From Aegilops tauschii subsp. strangulata (Eukaryota > Streptophyta > Magnoliopsida > Poales > Poaceae), in assembly GCF_002575655.3 (NCBI RefSeq), contig NC_053039.3, forward strand, positions 242,026,622 through 242,090,621: 64,000 nt of DNA. Direction: 5' to 3'. Positions 1-12,300 of this stretch are shown in pieces. Within the stretch, counting starts at the first letter, position 1, and each line of letters begins with the position of its first letter. The notes beneath the pieces are model-generated. The model ran no database searches. It had not been told where the DNA came from and worked only from the letters and a program-made list of their open reading frames with translations. Position numbers and translations under genes: made by a program.

Positions 1-743
1 GCCACAAGGACAAGGAGGAAGAGAAACTCTGACTCAGAGGATGAGGATTATGTTGCTGCTGAGGAAGAGGTCAGCTCCAAGAAGAAGGTGCTTAAGAAGG
101 AATATCCTACTGCTGCTGCAACTAAGCCAGGTCTTCACAAGAAGACTCCAGCAAAAAAATCCTATGTCTAAGGCCAGATCCTCAACTCAGGAAACTATGG
201 AGTTCACACTTGAACCAAAGGAGGCTGGGGAAGGCAAGAAGAGGAAAGAGAGGGTCAAGAAGACCACTGCCAGAGTCATTGGGAGATCCTCTATGATAAG
301 AGATCCAGCTGAAGATGAAGAGGAGGAAGAAGATGCCGCACCAGCATCAAAGACTCAAAAGTTGATGGGAGATGCCATCAAGTCTGGGGCTGCCCCTTCT
401 AAGCCCAAGACAGCTCCCAAAGCTTCTGCTCCAGCTCCAAAGACTGCACCCAAGAGGAGCACAAGGAATATTCCAACTGCTGAAAAGAACAAGGCCCCAG
501 TGCCTGAGATTGATGAAGAAGATGCTGAAGCCCCAAGTGCTTAGGAAGCTCAAGCCCAAGATCCCTGACCATGATGATAGTCATCCAGTGGTAGAAGACA
601 TGAACATCAGGAAGGATGCATGTCTCAGACTTTGGAGACAAACTAATCCATATGCTGTGAGGATAAGGACTACTGTGGATTATAGGTTCAACACCAAGGA
701 GCAACAGGACTTCTATGAAACCATCTTGCTTAATGCTACCTCT
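1..743 (+). pseudogene. Broken retroelement gag-like gene (partial)
   Basis: A lysine- and glutamate-rich coding stretch enters from the left window edge. It continues through three reading frames: frame 1 to about 169, frame 2 to 544, frame 3 to about 743. At least two frameshifts are therefore needed to read it. The N-terminal part is low complexity (acidic EDEEEEED run, many KKR and PAPK repeats). The C-terminal part carries a more specific stretch (RLWRQTNPYAVRIRTTVDYR) that I recall from Triticeae retroelement-associated proteins of unknown function. The reading is cut at 743/744 by the terminus of a minus-strand LTR, so that insertion ended the gene here. No catalytic domain is visible. 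Calling it gag-like is inference from composition and context. Confidence 0.5.
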
Positions 744-2314
744 TGAGCATGCGTTGGTTTTCCCTTGAAGAGGAAAGGGTGATGCAGCAAAGTAGCATAA
801 GTATTTCCCTCAGTTTTTGAGAACCAAGGTATCAATCCAGTAGGAGACTACACACAAGTCGCCTAGTACCTGCACAAACAATCAAGAACCTTGCAACCAA
901 CGCGATAAAGGGGTTGTCAATCCCTTCACGGCCACTTGCAAAAGTGAGATCTGATAAAGATAATAAGATAAATATTTTTGGTATTTTTGTTGTATAGATT
1001 GAAAAAGTAAAGATTGCAAAATAAATAGTAAACTAGAATTGTAGATTGGAAACTTGTATGATGAAAAGTAGACCCGGGGGGCATAGGTTTCACTAGTGGC
1101 TTCTCTCATGATATCATGTATTACGGTGGGTGAACAAATTACTGCCGAAAAATTGATAGAAAAGTGCATAATTATGAGAATATCTAGGCATGATCATAAA
1201 CATAGGCATCACGTCCGTGACAAGTAGATCGAAACGATTCTGCATCTACTACTATTACTCCACACATCGACCGCTATCCAGCATGCATCTAAAGTATTAA
1301 GTTCATAAGAACATAGTAACGCATTAGGCAAGATGACATGATGTAGAGGGATAAACTCAAGCAATATGATATAAACCCCACCTTTTTATCCTCGATGGCA
1401 ACAATACGTTACGTGTCAGTTCCCTTTCTGTCACTGGGATCGAGCACCACAAGATTGAACCTAAAGCTAAGCACTTCTCCCATTGCAAGAAAGATCAATC
1501 TAGTAGGCCAAACTAAACTGATAATTCGAAGAGACTTGCAAAGATATTAAATCATGCATATAAGAATTCAGAGAAGAACCAAATATTGTTCATAGATAAT
1601 CTTGATCATAAACCCACAATTCATCGGGTCTCAACAAACACACCACAAAAAGAATTACATCGAATAGATCTCCAAGAACATCGAGGAGAACTTTGTATTG
1701 AGATCCAAAGAGAGAGAAGAAGCCATCTAGCTAATAACTATGGACCCGAAGGTTTGTGGTAAACTACTCACACATCATCGGAGAGGCTAAGGTGTTGATG
1801 TAGAAGCCCTCCGTGATCGAATCCCCCTCCGACCGATCGCCGGAAAAGGCCCCAAGATGGGATCTCACAGGTACAGAAGGGTGTGGCGGTGGAAAAGTGG
1901 TTTCGTGGCTCTCCTAGATGTTTTTAGGGTATAAGAGTATATATAGGCGAAAGAAGTAGGTCGGTGGAGCTACGAGGGGGCCACGAGGGTGGGGGCGTGC
2001 CTACTCCCTGGGCGCGCCCTCCTGCCTCGTGGCCGCCTCGTTGCTTGCTTGACTTCCACTCCAAGTCTCCTGGATTGCATTTGTTCCAAAAAAGATCCTC
2101 GCGAAGGTTTCGTTCCGTTTGGATTCTGTTTGATATTCCTTTTCTGTGAAACACTGAAATAGGCAAAAAAAATAGCAATTTGCACTGGGCCTTCGGTTAA
2201 TAGGTTAGTCCCAAAAATAACATAAAAACTATATTAAAGCCCATTAAACATCCAAAATAGATAATATAATATCATGGAACAATCAAAAATTATAGATACG
2301 TTGGAGACGTATCA
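744..2314 (-). mobile_element. Gypsy-type LTR (3' LTR of a truncated minus-strand element)
   Basis: Read on the minus strand the segment starts TGATACGTCTCC at 2314 and ends GCTCA at 744, giving TG...CA termini and about 1.57 kb. A TATA-like stretch lies near 1938 in minus orientation. The bases just right of 2314 read, on the minus strand, as a purine-rich tract (AAGCTTGGGGA), as expected for a polypurine tract directly before a 3' LTR. It is inserted in the gag-like sequence at its left. The matching 5' LTR is absent, so no TSD can be checked. Confidence 0.8.
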
Positions 2315-4130
2315 AGCATCCCCAAGCTTAATTCCTGCTCGTCCTCGAGTAGGTAAATGATAAAAACATAATTTTTGATGTGGAATGCTACCTAGCATAA
2401 TTTTAATGTAATTCTCTTTATTGTGGCATGAATGGTTAGATCCGAAAGATTCAAGATAAAAGTTTAATATTGACATAAAAATAATAATACTTCAAGCATA
2501 CTAACCAAGCAATTATGTCTTATCAAAATAACATAGCCAAAGAAAGCTCATCCCTACAAAATCATATAGTTTGGCCATGCTTCATTTTCGTCACACAAAA
2601 ATGCTCTCATCATGCACAACCCCGATGACAAGCCAAGCAATTGTTTCATACTTTAGTATTCTCAAACTTTTTCAACTTCCATGCAATACATGAGCGTGAG
2701 CCATGGACATAGCACTATGGGTGGAATATAATATGATGATGGGGGTTGTGTGGAGAAGACAAAAAGTCTCACATTTATGACGCGGCTAATCAACGGGCTA
2801 TGGAGATGCCCATCAATTGATGTCAATGCGAGGAGTAGGGATTGCCATGCAACGGATGCACTAGAGCTATAAATGTATGAAAGCTCAACAAAAGAAACTA
2901 AGTGGGTGTGCATCCAACTTGCTTGCTCACGAAGACCTAGGGCATTTGAGGAAGCCCATTGTTGGAATATACAAGCCAAGTTCTATAATGAAAATTCCCA
3001 CTAGTTTATGAAAGTGACCAAATAAGAGACTCTATCATGAAGATCATGGTGCAACTTTGAAGCACAAGTGTGGAAAAAGGATAGTAGCATTGTCCCTTCT
3101 ATCTTTTTTTGGGCCTTCCTTTTTTTTATTTGGCCTTTCTCTTTTTTTTCAGACAGGACAATGCTCTAATAATTGTGATCATCACACTTCTATTTATTTA
3201 CAACTTAAAGATTACAACTCGATACTAGAACAAGATATAACTCTATATGATTGCCTCCGGCGGTGTACCGGGATGGCAATGAATCAAGAGTGACATGTAT
3301 GAAAAATTATGCATGGTGGCCTTGCCACAAATACGATGTCGACTACATGATCATGCAAGGCAATATGACAATGATGAAGCGTGTCATAATAAACGGAACG
3401 GTGGAAAGTTGCATGGCAATATATCTCGGAATGGCTATGGAAATGCCATAATAGGTAGGTATGGTGGCTATTTTGAGGAAGATATAAGGAGGCTTATGTG
3501 TGATAGAGCGTATCATATCACGGGGTTTGGATGCACCGGCGAAGTTTGCACCAACTCTCGAGGTGAGAAAGGGCAATGCACGGTACCGAAGAGGCTAGCA
3601 ATGATGGAAGGGTGAGAGTGCGTATAATCCATGGACTCAACATTAGTCATAATGAACTCACATACTTATTGCAAAAATCTACAAGTCATCAAAACCAAGC
3701 ACTACACGCATGCTCCTAGGGGGATAGATTGGTAGGAAAAGACCATCGCTCGTCCCCGACCGCCACTCATAAGGAAAGCAATCCAAGAACACCTCATGCT
3801 TCAAATTTGTCACACAACGTTTACCATACGTGCATGCTACGGGACTTGCAAACCTCAACATAAGTATTTCTCAATTCCACAATTACTCAACTAGCACGAC
3901 ACTAATATTACCATCTTCATATCTCAAAGCAATCATCAAGTATCAAACTTCTCATAGTATTCAATGCACTTTATATGGAAGTTTTTATTATACCCATCTT
4001 GGATGCCTATCATATTAGGACTAATTTTCTAACCAAAGCAAATTACCATGCTGTTCTAAAAGACTCTCAAAATAATATAAGTGAAGCATGAGAGATCAAT
4101 TATTTCTATAAAATAAAACCACCACAGTGC
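2315..4130 (-). mobile_element. 3' internal region of the same truncated Gypsy element
   Basis: AT-rich DNA between the polypurine-like tract at 2315 and an abrupt switch to Angela-type LTR sequence at about 4131. No intact coding region is present; the longest open stretches (about 60-100 codons) have no domain. This fits the non-coding spacer that Triticeae Gypsy elements carry between pol and the 3' LTR. A T-rich stretch lies at 3098-3155. pol and the 5' half are missing, so the element is truncated at about 4130. Confidence 0.6.
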
Positions 4131-4893
4131 TCTATCGGTAACGTACCGGGACCACCGGGAGGGTCCCGGGGGTCCACCAGGTGGGGCCACGGGCCCCAGA
4201 GGGCTGCGTGGGCCAAGTGTGGGAAGGGACCAGCCCCTAGGTGGGCTGGTGCGCCTCCCACAAGGGGCCCAAGGCGCAGGGAAGGGGGGAAGGGGGAAAC
4301 CCTAGGCTCAGATGGGCCTAAGGCCCACCTAGTGGTGCGCCCCCCTCTCTCCCCCCTTGGCCGCCCCCCTAGATGCATCTAGGGCTGGCCGCACCCCTTT
4401 GGGGGGAACCCTAGATGGGGGCGCAGCCCCTCCCCCTTCCCCTATATATAGTGGGGGTTTGGGGCTGCCATACACATGAGAACATCTCTCTCTTGGCGCA
4501 GCCCTACCCCTCTCCCTCCTCGTCTCTCGCAGTGCTTGGCGAAGCCCTGCTGGAGTGCCACACTCCTCCATCACCACCATGCCGTTGTGCTGCTGCTGGA
4601 CGGAGTCTTCCCCAACCTCTCCCTCTCTCCTTGCTGGATCAAGGCGTGGGAGACATCACCGGGCTGCACGTGTGTTGAACGCGGAGGCGCCGTGGTTCGG
4701 CGCTTAGATCGGAATCAACCGCGATCTGAATCGCTACGAGTACGACTCCTTCATCCGCGTTCTTGCAATGCTTCCGCATCGCGATCTACAATGGTATGTA
4801 GATGCACTCCCCTTCCCCTCGTTGCTAGATTACTCCATAGATTGATCTTGGTGATGCGTAGAAAATTTTGAATTTCTGCTACGTTCCCCAACA
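4131..4893 (+). mobile_element. 3' part of an Angela/BARE-type Copia LTR
   Basis: GC-rich U3/R/U5 sequence in plus orientation with a TATA-like CTATATATAG at about 4443 and a typical Copia LTR terminus ending CGTTCCCCAACA at 4893. The first 900 bases or so of the LTR are missing, so the fragment is 5' truncated. No internal domain or second LTR is present. The family name is from memory; the Copia assignment rests on the ...CCCCAACA end and the GC-rich leader. Confidence 0.75.
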
Positions 4894-4952
4894 AAGCCCT
4901 CAACCACTTTCTCATATCCACATATGTCCCAAACCAAAAGTCAAACTCGGGC

Positions 4953-5411
4953 CCACCGATTTGATCTATCTGGCGCCACCGAGTTCATTTGACATAGCCA
5001 CTGCAAGAAACCCTAGTCAGTTTGGTCTCACCGACAGGGACCTCGGTCTCATTGAGATGGGATTGCAAACTCTCTGTTTCCCTTCGTAACATTTTGGTCT
5101 AACCGAGATGAGCGATTGGTCCCACCGAGTTCGCAATGCAAACTCTCTGTTTCCCTTTCGTAACGTTTCGATCTCACCGAAATGAGTGATTCGGTCCCAC
5201 CGAGCTTGCCTGACCAACTCTCTGTTTGCCTATTACAGAAATCGGTCTTACCGAGTTTATTTGATCGGTCTCACCGAGATTACGTTATGCCCAAACCCTA
5301 ATGAAATCGGTCCCACCGAGTTGACATGTCGGTCCCACCGAAAAGCCTAACGTTCACAGTTTGAACTAAATCGGTCTGACCGAGTTTCATGATTCGGTCC
5401 CACCGAGTTTG
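4953..5411 (+). repeat. Array of short palindromic motifs (CGGTNNNACCG) in LTR U3
   Basis: About 14 variants of a CGGTCNCACCGAG-like motif are spaced irregularly over some 450 bp. The core CGGT-NNN-ACCG is an inverted repeat. Several copies are perfect (for example near 5312, 5331 and 5395); others carry single changes. The array ends about 40 bp upstream of the TATA box, the position expected for an LTR enhancer. Function is inferred only. Confidence 0.7.
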
Positions 5412-5448
5412 GTAAATTGTGTGTAACGGTTAGATTTTGTGTGGAGGC

Positions 5449-5456
5449 TATAAATA
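5449..5456 (+). promoter_or_regulatory. TATA box of the LTR promoter
   Basis: TATAAATA in a GGCTATAAATACCCC context, just downstream of the palindromic array and upstream of a leader-like sequence. It supports plus orientation of this LTR. Confidence 0.6.
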
Positions 5457-6255
5457 CCCCTCCACCCACTCTTCATTCATGGAGAGAGCCATCAGAACGT
5501 GCCTACACTTCCAGCATACATTTTCTAAGAGAGAACCACCTACTCATGTGTTGAGACCAAGATATTCCAATCCAACCACAAGAATCTTGATCTCTAGCCT
5601 TCCCCAAGTTGCTTTCCACTCAAATCATCTTTCCACCAAATTCAAATCTGTGAGAGAGAGTTGAGTGTTGGGGAGACTATCATTTGAAGCACAAGAACAA
5701 GGAGTTCATCATCAACACACCATCTATTACCTTTTGGAGAGTGGTGTCTCCTAGATTGGTTAGGTGTCACTTGGGAGCCTCCGTCAAGATTGTGGAGTTG
5801 AACCAAGGAGTTTGTACGGGCAAGGAGATCACCTACTTCGTGAAGATCTACCCTAGTGAGGCAAGTCATTCGTGGGCGATGGCCATGGTGGGATAGACAA
5901 GGTTGCTTCTTCATGGACCCTTCGTGCGTGGAGCCCTCCGTGGACTCGCGCAACCGTTACCCTTCGTGGGTTGAAGTCTCCATCAACGTGGATGTACGAT
6001 AGCACCACCTGTCGGAACCACGCCACAAATCTCCGTGTCTACATTGTGTTTGCTCCCTCCAAACTCCTCCCTTTACCTTCATATGCAAATGATTTACATT
6101 CTGCTGCTATACTCTTAGATTTGCATGTGTAGGTTGATTGCTTGACTTGTGTTAAGTTGCTAAAATCTGCCAAGACTTAAAATTGGGAAAAGGCTAGATT
6201 TTTATTTGGTCAAGTAGTCTAATCACCCCCCTCTAGACATACTTTCGATCCTACA

Positions 6256-7500
6256 TGCACCTAGATTTTTTTCATAAGAAATGTTGATGTAGTAGGCCCT
6301 GAGACTGATGTTGGCTAGAAAAGGCGACGTCGGGTTTGAATCTCCTTGGGTCCGTGAAAACCAACTTAAACATTTCCATGCTTGTTATGTGTAGAAAGCC
6401 GCCTTGGACAACGAGCGCCTCTCTGGAGAGATGGAGACCCTGAAGAAAAGGTTGGCGGAATCCGAGCTCAAGGTGCAAAACCTTGAGCAGAATGTCGGAA
6501 ACCCCGCTGGTATGTCTTCTGTACCCTTTGATATTCTGCCCATAACCTTGCCGGTATAAACTTTGTTGAACACCTTTTTCTGAAATAACCGAACAACGGG
6601 TAGCCCAGCCGAAAGCCCAACTCATAGCCAGCCAGCAGCAGGCCCAGGTAGCCTGGGAGGAAACCCATAAGACGACCTCGCAACTTGCGCAAGAGCAAGA
6701 GGCGAATCGGGTAGCCCGGGACGCGGCCACCCTCCTCCAGAAAGACCTCAACCAACGCCAAGAACAAACATGATAAGCTCCAGGTTGAGAAGAGCACCTT
6801 GGCCAAGGACCCGAAGAAGGTCGAAAAGGATAGGAAGGAGGCCAAGTTGCACGTGCAGAATGCCGAGGAGGGATCGTAGCCGGCAAGGTTACGCTGAGCT
6901 AACCCAACTTTGGTGTAAATCAGAGTTCTTCTCCGATCTCCCCCATAATGCGGTCCATGCCCATCAGTTCTTTCAAGGAGAGCATGATACTGAACATGGG
7001 CGAGACTAAGCCTTCCAAGAACAATTTCAGAACATCACCCGTCCTATATCCCGGGAGACCGGATGAAGTGGATCAACGAGCTACATGAGCTTGCTCGGCC
7101 TGCTACGAAGGCCGTCTGCGCGACGTTATGGCTTCAAGTAGCTGTTCCTGATAACTTCTTCTACCTCGCCGTTCGTCTTCAGGAGTCAGCTCGGCGGACC
7201 GCAAAGTGGAAATCATCCACAACTTGGAAAGGAGCTCGACAGGCTTGGGCAACGGTCAAGGCCCACTACCCCAACCTCAACCTTGCGATGGCCAACCCGA
7301 AGGGGCCAGACGGGGACGATGTTCTGCCGGATACCTTCTTTTACGCGGTGATGGAGTTCGCCACGCTCACCGAGCAGGACTGCACCTTGGAGTTTTTTAG
7401 AGTAAGTTACCAAATTCTACTTAGTATGTCGAGGAAGTATGTAAAAACTTTCAGCCTCAACTATGCTAAGTACTTTGGGTGCCAAAACTAGTTGCCCTTA
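6256..7500 (+). pseudogene. Retroelement-derived coiled-coil protein remnant
   Basis: Coding-like blocks on the plus strand separated by intron-like or degenerate sequence. The first block (about 6397-6510) encodes a charged heptad-type stretch (ERLSGEMETLKKRLAESELK). A second alanine/glutamine-rich block lies at about 6600-6880. A third open stretch (7063-7491) encodes a tryptophan-containing C-terminal part with the segment AHYPNLNLAMANPKGPDGDD. I recall this architecture from Triticeae Gypsy-associated proteins of unknown function. Frame changes and in-frame stops between the blocks make it non-functional. It runs opposite to the gag/pol remnant at 7985-8660, which could mean an antisense ORF of one element, but this is not proven. 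Confidence 0.45.
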
Positions 7501-7984
7501 AAAATACTTATTTTTGTGCTTTCCTCGTGCCTTAAAATTTTCTGCACCCGACTTCATGTATTGTGCGGACTAGCTTTCGACTTTAACCCCCTCGACAACC
7601 AACAAGCGAACTGAGGCTGCAACAAAGCAGCGCTTGCGTTGCCAACATAGCCGATATAGCGGAACTAAGGACACGCGATGAAGCAAGGCAACCTGCTTGG
7701 CCAAATATACAAGTCAAAAATCATGGCAGAAAAAAGGACAAAATGACTAAACAAGAAAATCGATTAGGCCAGTTTGCCGCAAATTCAAATAAAGGCTGTA
7801 ACATCCCTCAAGTCTGGCATGGAGGGACAAAATCAAACAACCAGGCAAACCGGACCGGGCGAATTATCGAGCACGATCAAATTAAATAAAGGCATAAAAG
7901 CATATAAGATACCCTGACTTGGGGGTAATCAAACTTCATTAATTCACACAATAATGTCTGGATCAAGCTAAACAATAATCTGAA
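7501..7984. other. Non-coding retroelement-like spacer
   Basis: About 480 bp between two TE gene remnants. No open frame of note, no inverted repeat and no promoter is seen. The purine-rich CTTGGGGGTAATC near 7920 resembles spacer sequence near a polypurine tract, but no LTR border could be placed. Confidence 0.35.
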
Positions 7985-8660
7985 CTAAGATAAATGAAAG
8001 GAGCTACGCGTAAAAGTGACATAGCAGGGCAATGTTCCAGGGACAGGGCTCGAGGAAGCCCTTCTCCGCGTGTCGGATCCGATATGCTCCACCAGAGAGC
8101 ACTTTGTCAATGATGTAAGGACCATCCCGTGGTGGCGACAATTTGTCCTTCCCCTTCTTGTCCTAAAACCGACGTAAAACGAGATTTTCGACATTGAATG
8201 CCCAACCTCGTACGTCGCGGGCTTGATAGCGGCGAAGCTGCTGCTGGTAGATAGCTGACCTGGCTACGACAATGTCCTGGGCTTCATCTAGGGCGAGGAA
8301 CTCGTCATCGGAGCCGTGCTTGAACGCGGTAATGGCCTATGCGTCCTTGCAGTCCACGATCTCGTCGGGTCCAATAGTTACATACTGACTCGTTCTTCCC
8401 CTGCTTCATGATACACAGGTCGCTGGCATCGGCATGTTGGACGTAAGTACCTCGGAAATTTGCCCTTAACTCGATTTGAAGGTCCTCGCAGCTTCTGATC
8501 GATCCAGGAGGCAGAGTGTGAAGCCGATCCTCCCACACAACAAAGTGTGTATTTTCTGTGATCAAGTTGTCGAGACCATGCAACACTTTCTTCTCCATTG
8601 CCCATTCCCGAGGCAGGTCTGATGTGACATCCTCTCCTGGTACAAAATCCCTGCTACTTT
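7985..8660 (-). pseudogene. Gypsy gag fused to pol tail by internal deletion
   Basis: On the minus strand, about 8600-8390 encodes a gag-type segment (PPGSIRSCEDLQIELRANF, then ASDLCIMKQGKNES). Right after a frame break, 8330-7995 encodes the tail of a Gypsy polyprotein: KDKLSPPRDGPYIIDKVLSG, then GGAYRIRHAEKGFLEPCPW, ending near a stop at 7990. One in-frame stop lies between. Protease, reverse transcriptase and integrase are missing, so gag and the pol C-terminus have been brought together by a deletion. Confidence 0.6.
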
Positions 8661-8911
8661 GCCCTCAGACGACGATGATTTTCTACAGTAATGGGCATCC
8701 ATGACGTCCGCTACATCCGCTACCATTCAAAAGGACATTACTTATATCATTCTGCTAACGACATGGCTCATTTGAAGGCATCAAAACAGTTGCATTTTCA
8801 ACAACACACAACCCTTTATCTCGCTCGTGCAAACCATCAAGGATGGGGCTTTATCCTGGGCTAAGGCCGGTGCCAAGGGTGTTAACATGTTAATTTCAGA
8901 ATAACTTTGTA
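8661..8911 (+). other. Unassigned sequence, possible LINE zf-RVT tail
   Basis: A short plus-strand stretch at about 8825-8890 reads VQTIKDGALSWAKAGAKG, which resembles the C-terminal end of LINE-type reverse transcriptase proteins. It is too short to be sure. The rest shows nothing recognisable. Confidence 0.25.
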
Positions 8912-8992
8912 CTCTATATGTTTCTAAATATAAAACGTTTTGACAGTTCAATTTGAACCGCTAAAACGTCTTATATTTAGGAATGGAGGGAG
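8912..8992. mobile_element. Stowaway-like MITE in the CCDA upstream region
   Basis: An 81-bp imperfect hairpin: the left arm CTCTATATGTTTCTAAATAT pairs with the right arm ending TATTTAGGAATGGAGGGAG. It is flanked by TA on both sides (8910-8911 and 8993-8994), the Stowaway/Mariner target-site duplication. It lies about 310 bp upstream of the CCDA start codon. Confidence 0.75.
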
Positions 8993-8994
8993 TA

Positions 8995-9304
8995 GTTGTG
9001 TTTGGGGTTGAGCAACATTGTCTTTTGCTTATGTCATGTTTCCTACATCGGTTTGTGTATGTAGGATGTTGTATCTTTTTTATTTTGTTGTTCTTTCTAT
9101 CAATGCAATGATATGCGTATTTGTCAGAAATGTTTTTTCACCGGCGTGAACCAGACACGCAACGCAACACGCTCTATCTCTTCTCTTGTCCACACGCTCA
9201 CTTTTTGTCTTCGTTACAACTACCATTTTCAGGCTTCAGCACGACGCAGCCGAAAAACACTTCTTCTCCACTCTCCTCTGCTCGATAACCTCCGCCCTCC
9301 CGCC
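8995..9304 (+). promoter_or_regulatory. Presumed CCDA promoter and 5' UTR
   Basis: About 310 bp between the MITE and the CCDA ATG. A pyrimidine-rich stretch (9240-9300) directly precedes the ATG, typical of cereal 5' UTRs. No convincing TATA box is visible, so the transcription start cannot be placed. Confidence 0.35.
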
Positions 9305-12300
9305 ATGCTCTCCGTCGCCATGAGCACCCGCCCTGTGGTCTCCCGCCGCCCGCACCTCCCAGCGCGAGCTGCTAACTCCACCCCATCCTCCTCACCTGCT
9401 ACAGGTGTGTCTCCGCGCTAACCGCGTGTTCGTGCTTCCATTAGCACCCAATCTGCTGTTTTTACGTATAAATAATCCCGTGAGAAAAACATTCGCAGAG
9501 ACTCGTGGAGCCAGGCCGGGGGCCGAGGTGAGGCGGTCGCTCCTCCGCCCGCGCCCGATCGTGCTGTCATCTGTGGCCGGTACTAACTCGAAGCTTACCT
9601 TTTGTGTACTTCTTTTTCATATCTCTTGCTGGCAACGTTTTCGATGAAATGGCTCTGAGAATACTGCTGTTTCTGCGTTCAGTGGGGAGTCTGGTTGCTG
9701 CTGGGGCTGCGAATGCTGCCGACCTCGGGGATTCTCTGGTGAGACAACATGGAGGGCCTTCAAATCTGTTTTGTTCTTATCGTTCCTGGATGCCTCCTTG
9801 TTCTATAGAAGCTGTTAGTTTTAGGCATTAGCTAAAATCAAACTTTGACTATCAATATCTTCAAAGATATTTGGATTAGTAGTGTAACACGTAGCCAATT
9901 TCATAAGCCGTAATCAGCACACCATGCATCAAAATCAGTCTGTACGCTATTGCAAAGTGCTTCCAAACTATCTAGGCTATATCTGTGTTTCTTGTTTCTT
10001 GCTTGTTGCATCCCTTGGCAAACCTAGAAGGTAAAATCTTTATCTACATGGAGTGATCCCCCCAAACCTTTTCTTGTTGTTCAGCTAGGATCATCCGGAC
10101 TTCTCTTGGCTGACTTAAGCATCGGAGATTGGTTTGGAGGTTTATTATTTTCAGCTGGGCAGCAAGCTAATGAGGCTGTTCTGGATCAGTTGTCTGCTCT
10201 CAGTTTCACTAGGTCAGCTTTCTTTCTCTGCAGTTAATGTGCTGTAGACACAGCATCCTCTAATTTTCTGCTCCCTATCCATACCTCTTTTCTTTCTGAC
10301 CTTTTCCTCTATTCTCCAGCTTGGCAGTAATTTTTGGTGCTGGACTTGTAACTAGTTTGTCTCCCTGTACACTCAGTGTTCTGCCATTGACTCTAGGATA
10401 TATAGGCAAGTATAGTGGCTATTCTGAAATGATCTCTTTGACCCAGAATTGGTTAGCACTAATGACATTGATATATCACATCTTTTAAAATCTTCCAGGT
10501 GCTTTTGGCTCTGGAAAAGATCGAGCTGAGGTAATTTAAGACAACTAAGCATATTCAGGTTTTGCGTGCCATAAAAGAACCAAAAGAAATTGATGATGGT
10601 TATCTGTCAGAATATGTATGTGCAATATCGTTATCTGTCAGAATATGTATGTGCAACATCTAATCTGTACTAAGACGCTTACATGATTAGTTTGGCTCAT
10701 TGATAGTCTGTGTCATACCTGATACAAATTGAGTTGTTTTTGTTCTATCTAGTAGATTGTTGGAAATTCAGTTGCTTTCTCATTAGGACTGGCAACAACC
10801 TTAGCCATCCTTGGTGTTGCTGCTTCTTTTGCTGGAAAGGCTTATGGGCAAGTAGGACAAGGACTCCCAGTGGCTGCTTCTGGGTTAGGAATCGTCATGG
10901 GACTGAACCTACTTGAGGTAAATCACAGACCAAAAGGAAAATTCATAAACTGGGGCATGTTAATCAATTTATCTTTCTACCATGCAGTCTTAAAGCCAAA
11001 TCGATCAGGAGTTGATTTCATTGTGGTTTCTTTTTTCCTTAAATAATTGTAAAAACATACTCACAGTGGTAATTCCTTTCGTTGAAATTTAAGTTTCTGT
11101 TATTGCTTCTGTAATAATATTAGGTATAAGCACACTACCCTAATCCATTTTCTTTTCTGATTATGTTGTATCCGACAGGTAGTTGAGCTACAACTTCCCT
11201 CATTTTTCAGCGATTATGATCCTCGAGCTGCTGCAGCTAACTTGCCTTCCAGTGATGCTTCTTGACACTATTTTTTATTTCTTCCCTATATATGTCATTA
11301 TATTTCTTTTAATCAGTCAGTAATATCTTGCTTTTTCCTAACTGTATTTGGTTGTCAGGTGTACAAGCATATCTTGCTGGCCTTACATTTGCTTTAGCAG
11401 CATCACCTTGCAGTACACCTGTTCTTGCTACCCTTCTGGGATATGTTGCCACTTCAAGAGTATGCATATAACAGGATATATAAGTTGCCTCAGTACTTTG
11501 TTACGTAGCTTAAAGCTCAATTGCAGAACTATTTTAATTTTTGTGATAGACTTTAATAGTTTAATTAGTAAAGTTAGTAATTCGCCATGTGATTCACATT
11601 TGTTTAAACTCTTCGCTTTCCAATCTGTGTTACCGTACTTTAATATGCTTGGTTAATATGTTGACATGTAGTGAACATGTAGTATCGGCTTCCTCCAGCT
11701 TATTCCTTCTCTTAAATGATGATGAAGTCTGGTCACTACAACTTCAACGTTCTCCTGTCAGGATCCAATTGTTGGGGGAAGTTTGTTGTTGACATATACA
11801 ACTGGCTATGTTGCACCTCTTCTCATTGCAGCCTCTTTTGCTGGAGCATTGCAGGTATACATATAGAAATTATTAAGTACAGATAAGATAGTACCAGCAA
11901 AAACTGAAACTTCGAGTTGCTCTTGGACTTCATGAACATCATCATTCTAATAGATCAACCACACATGTTTTTTCTACTTTTGAGTTATGATGGCTGATTA
12001 GTTAATTGCCTTCTACAGAGTTTGCTGTCATTCAGAAGATATTCCACATGGATAAACCCCATCAGGTATCTACTTCTTAGTTTTTAGTTGTTACTGTCTT
12101 GTTTTTCTTTTCTGTTGAGTGAATATTTAACTCTACATCAACTCGCATCATGTACTTTTTGGTCAAGATTCTAAAATCAACTCTCATATTGGTGAACTTA
12201 ATTTTGTGCATAAAATTGTCAAATCTAACCATATGTGTCCAATTCCTTGTACAAATACAGCGGATATACTTCACAATGCTAAATTACTAACTAAATCCAT

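Larger units (their letters stand above)
4894..6255 (+). mobile_element. LTR fragment with TATA box and U3 motif array
   Basis: This segment begins directly after the Angela-type LTR and ends with CTTTCGATCCTACA at 6255, an LTR-like 3' end. A clear TATA box at 5449-5456 and a following transcribed-leader-like region fix the plus orientation. Upstream of the TATA box lies an array of short inverted motifs (separate entry). No primer-binding site follows 6255 and no second copy is in the window. Its 5' boundary is not determined. Confidence 0.6.

Noticed and set aside
4106..4871. Open frames across the Angela-type LTR
   Set aside because: LTR leader sequence is GC-rich and open by chance; coordinates coincide with a known type of LTR end.
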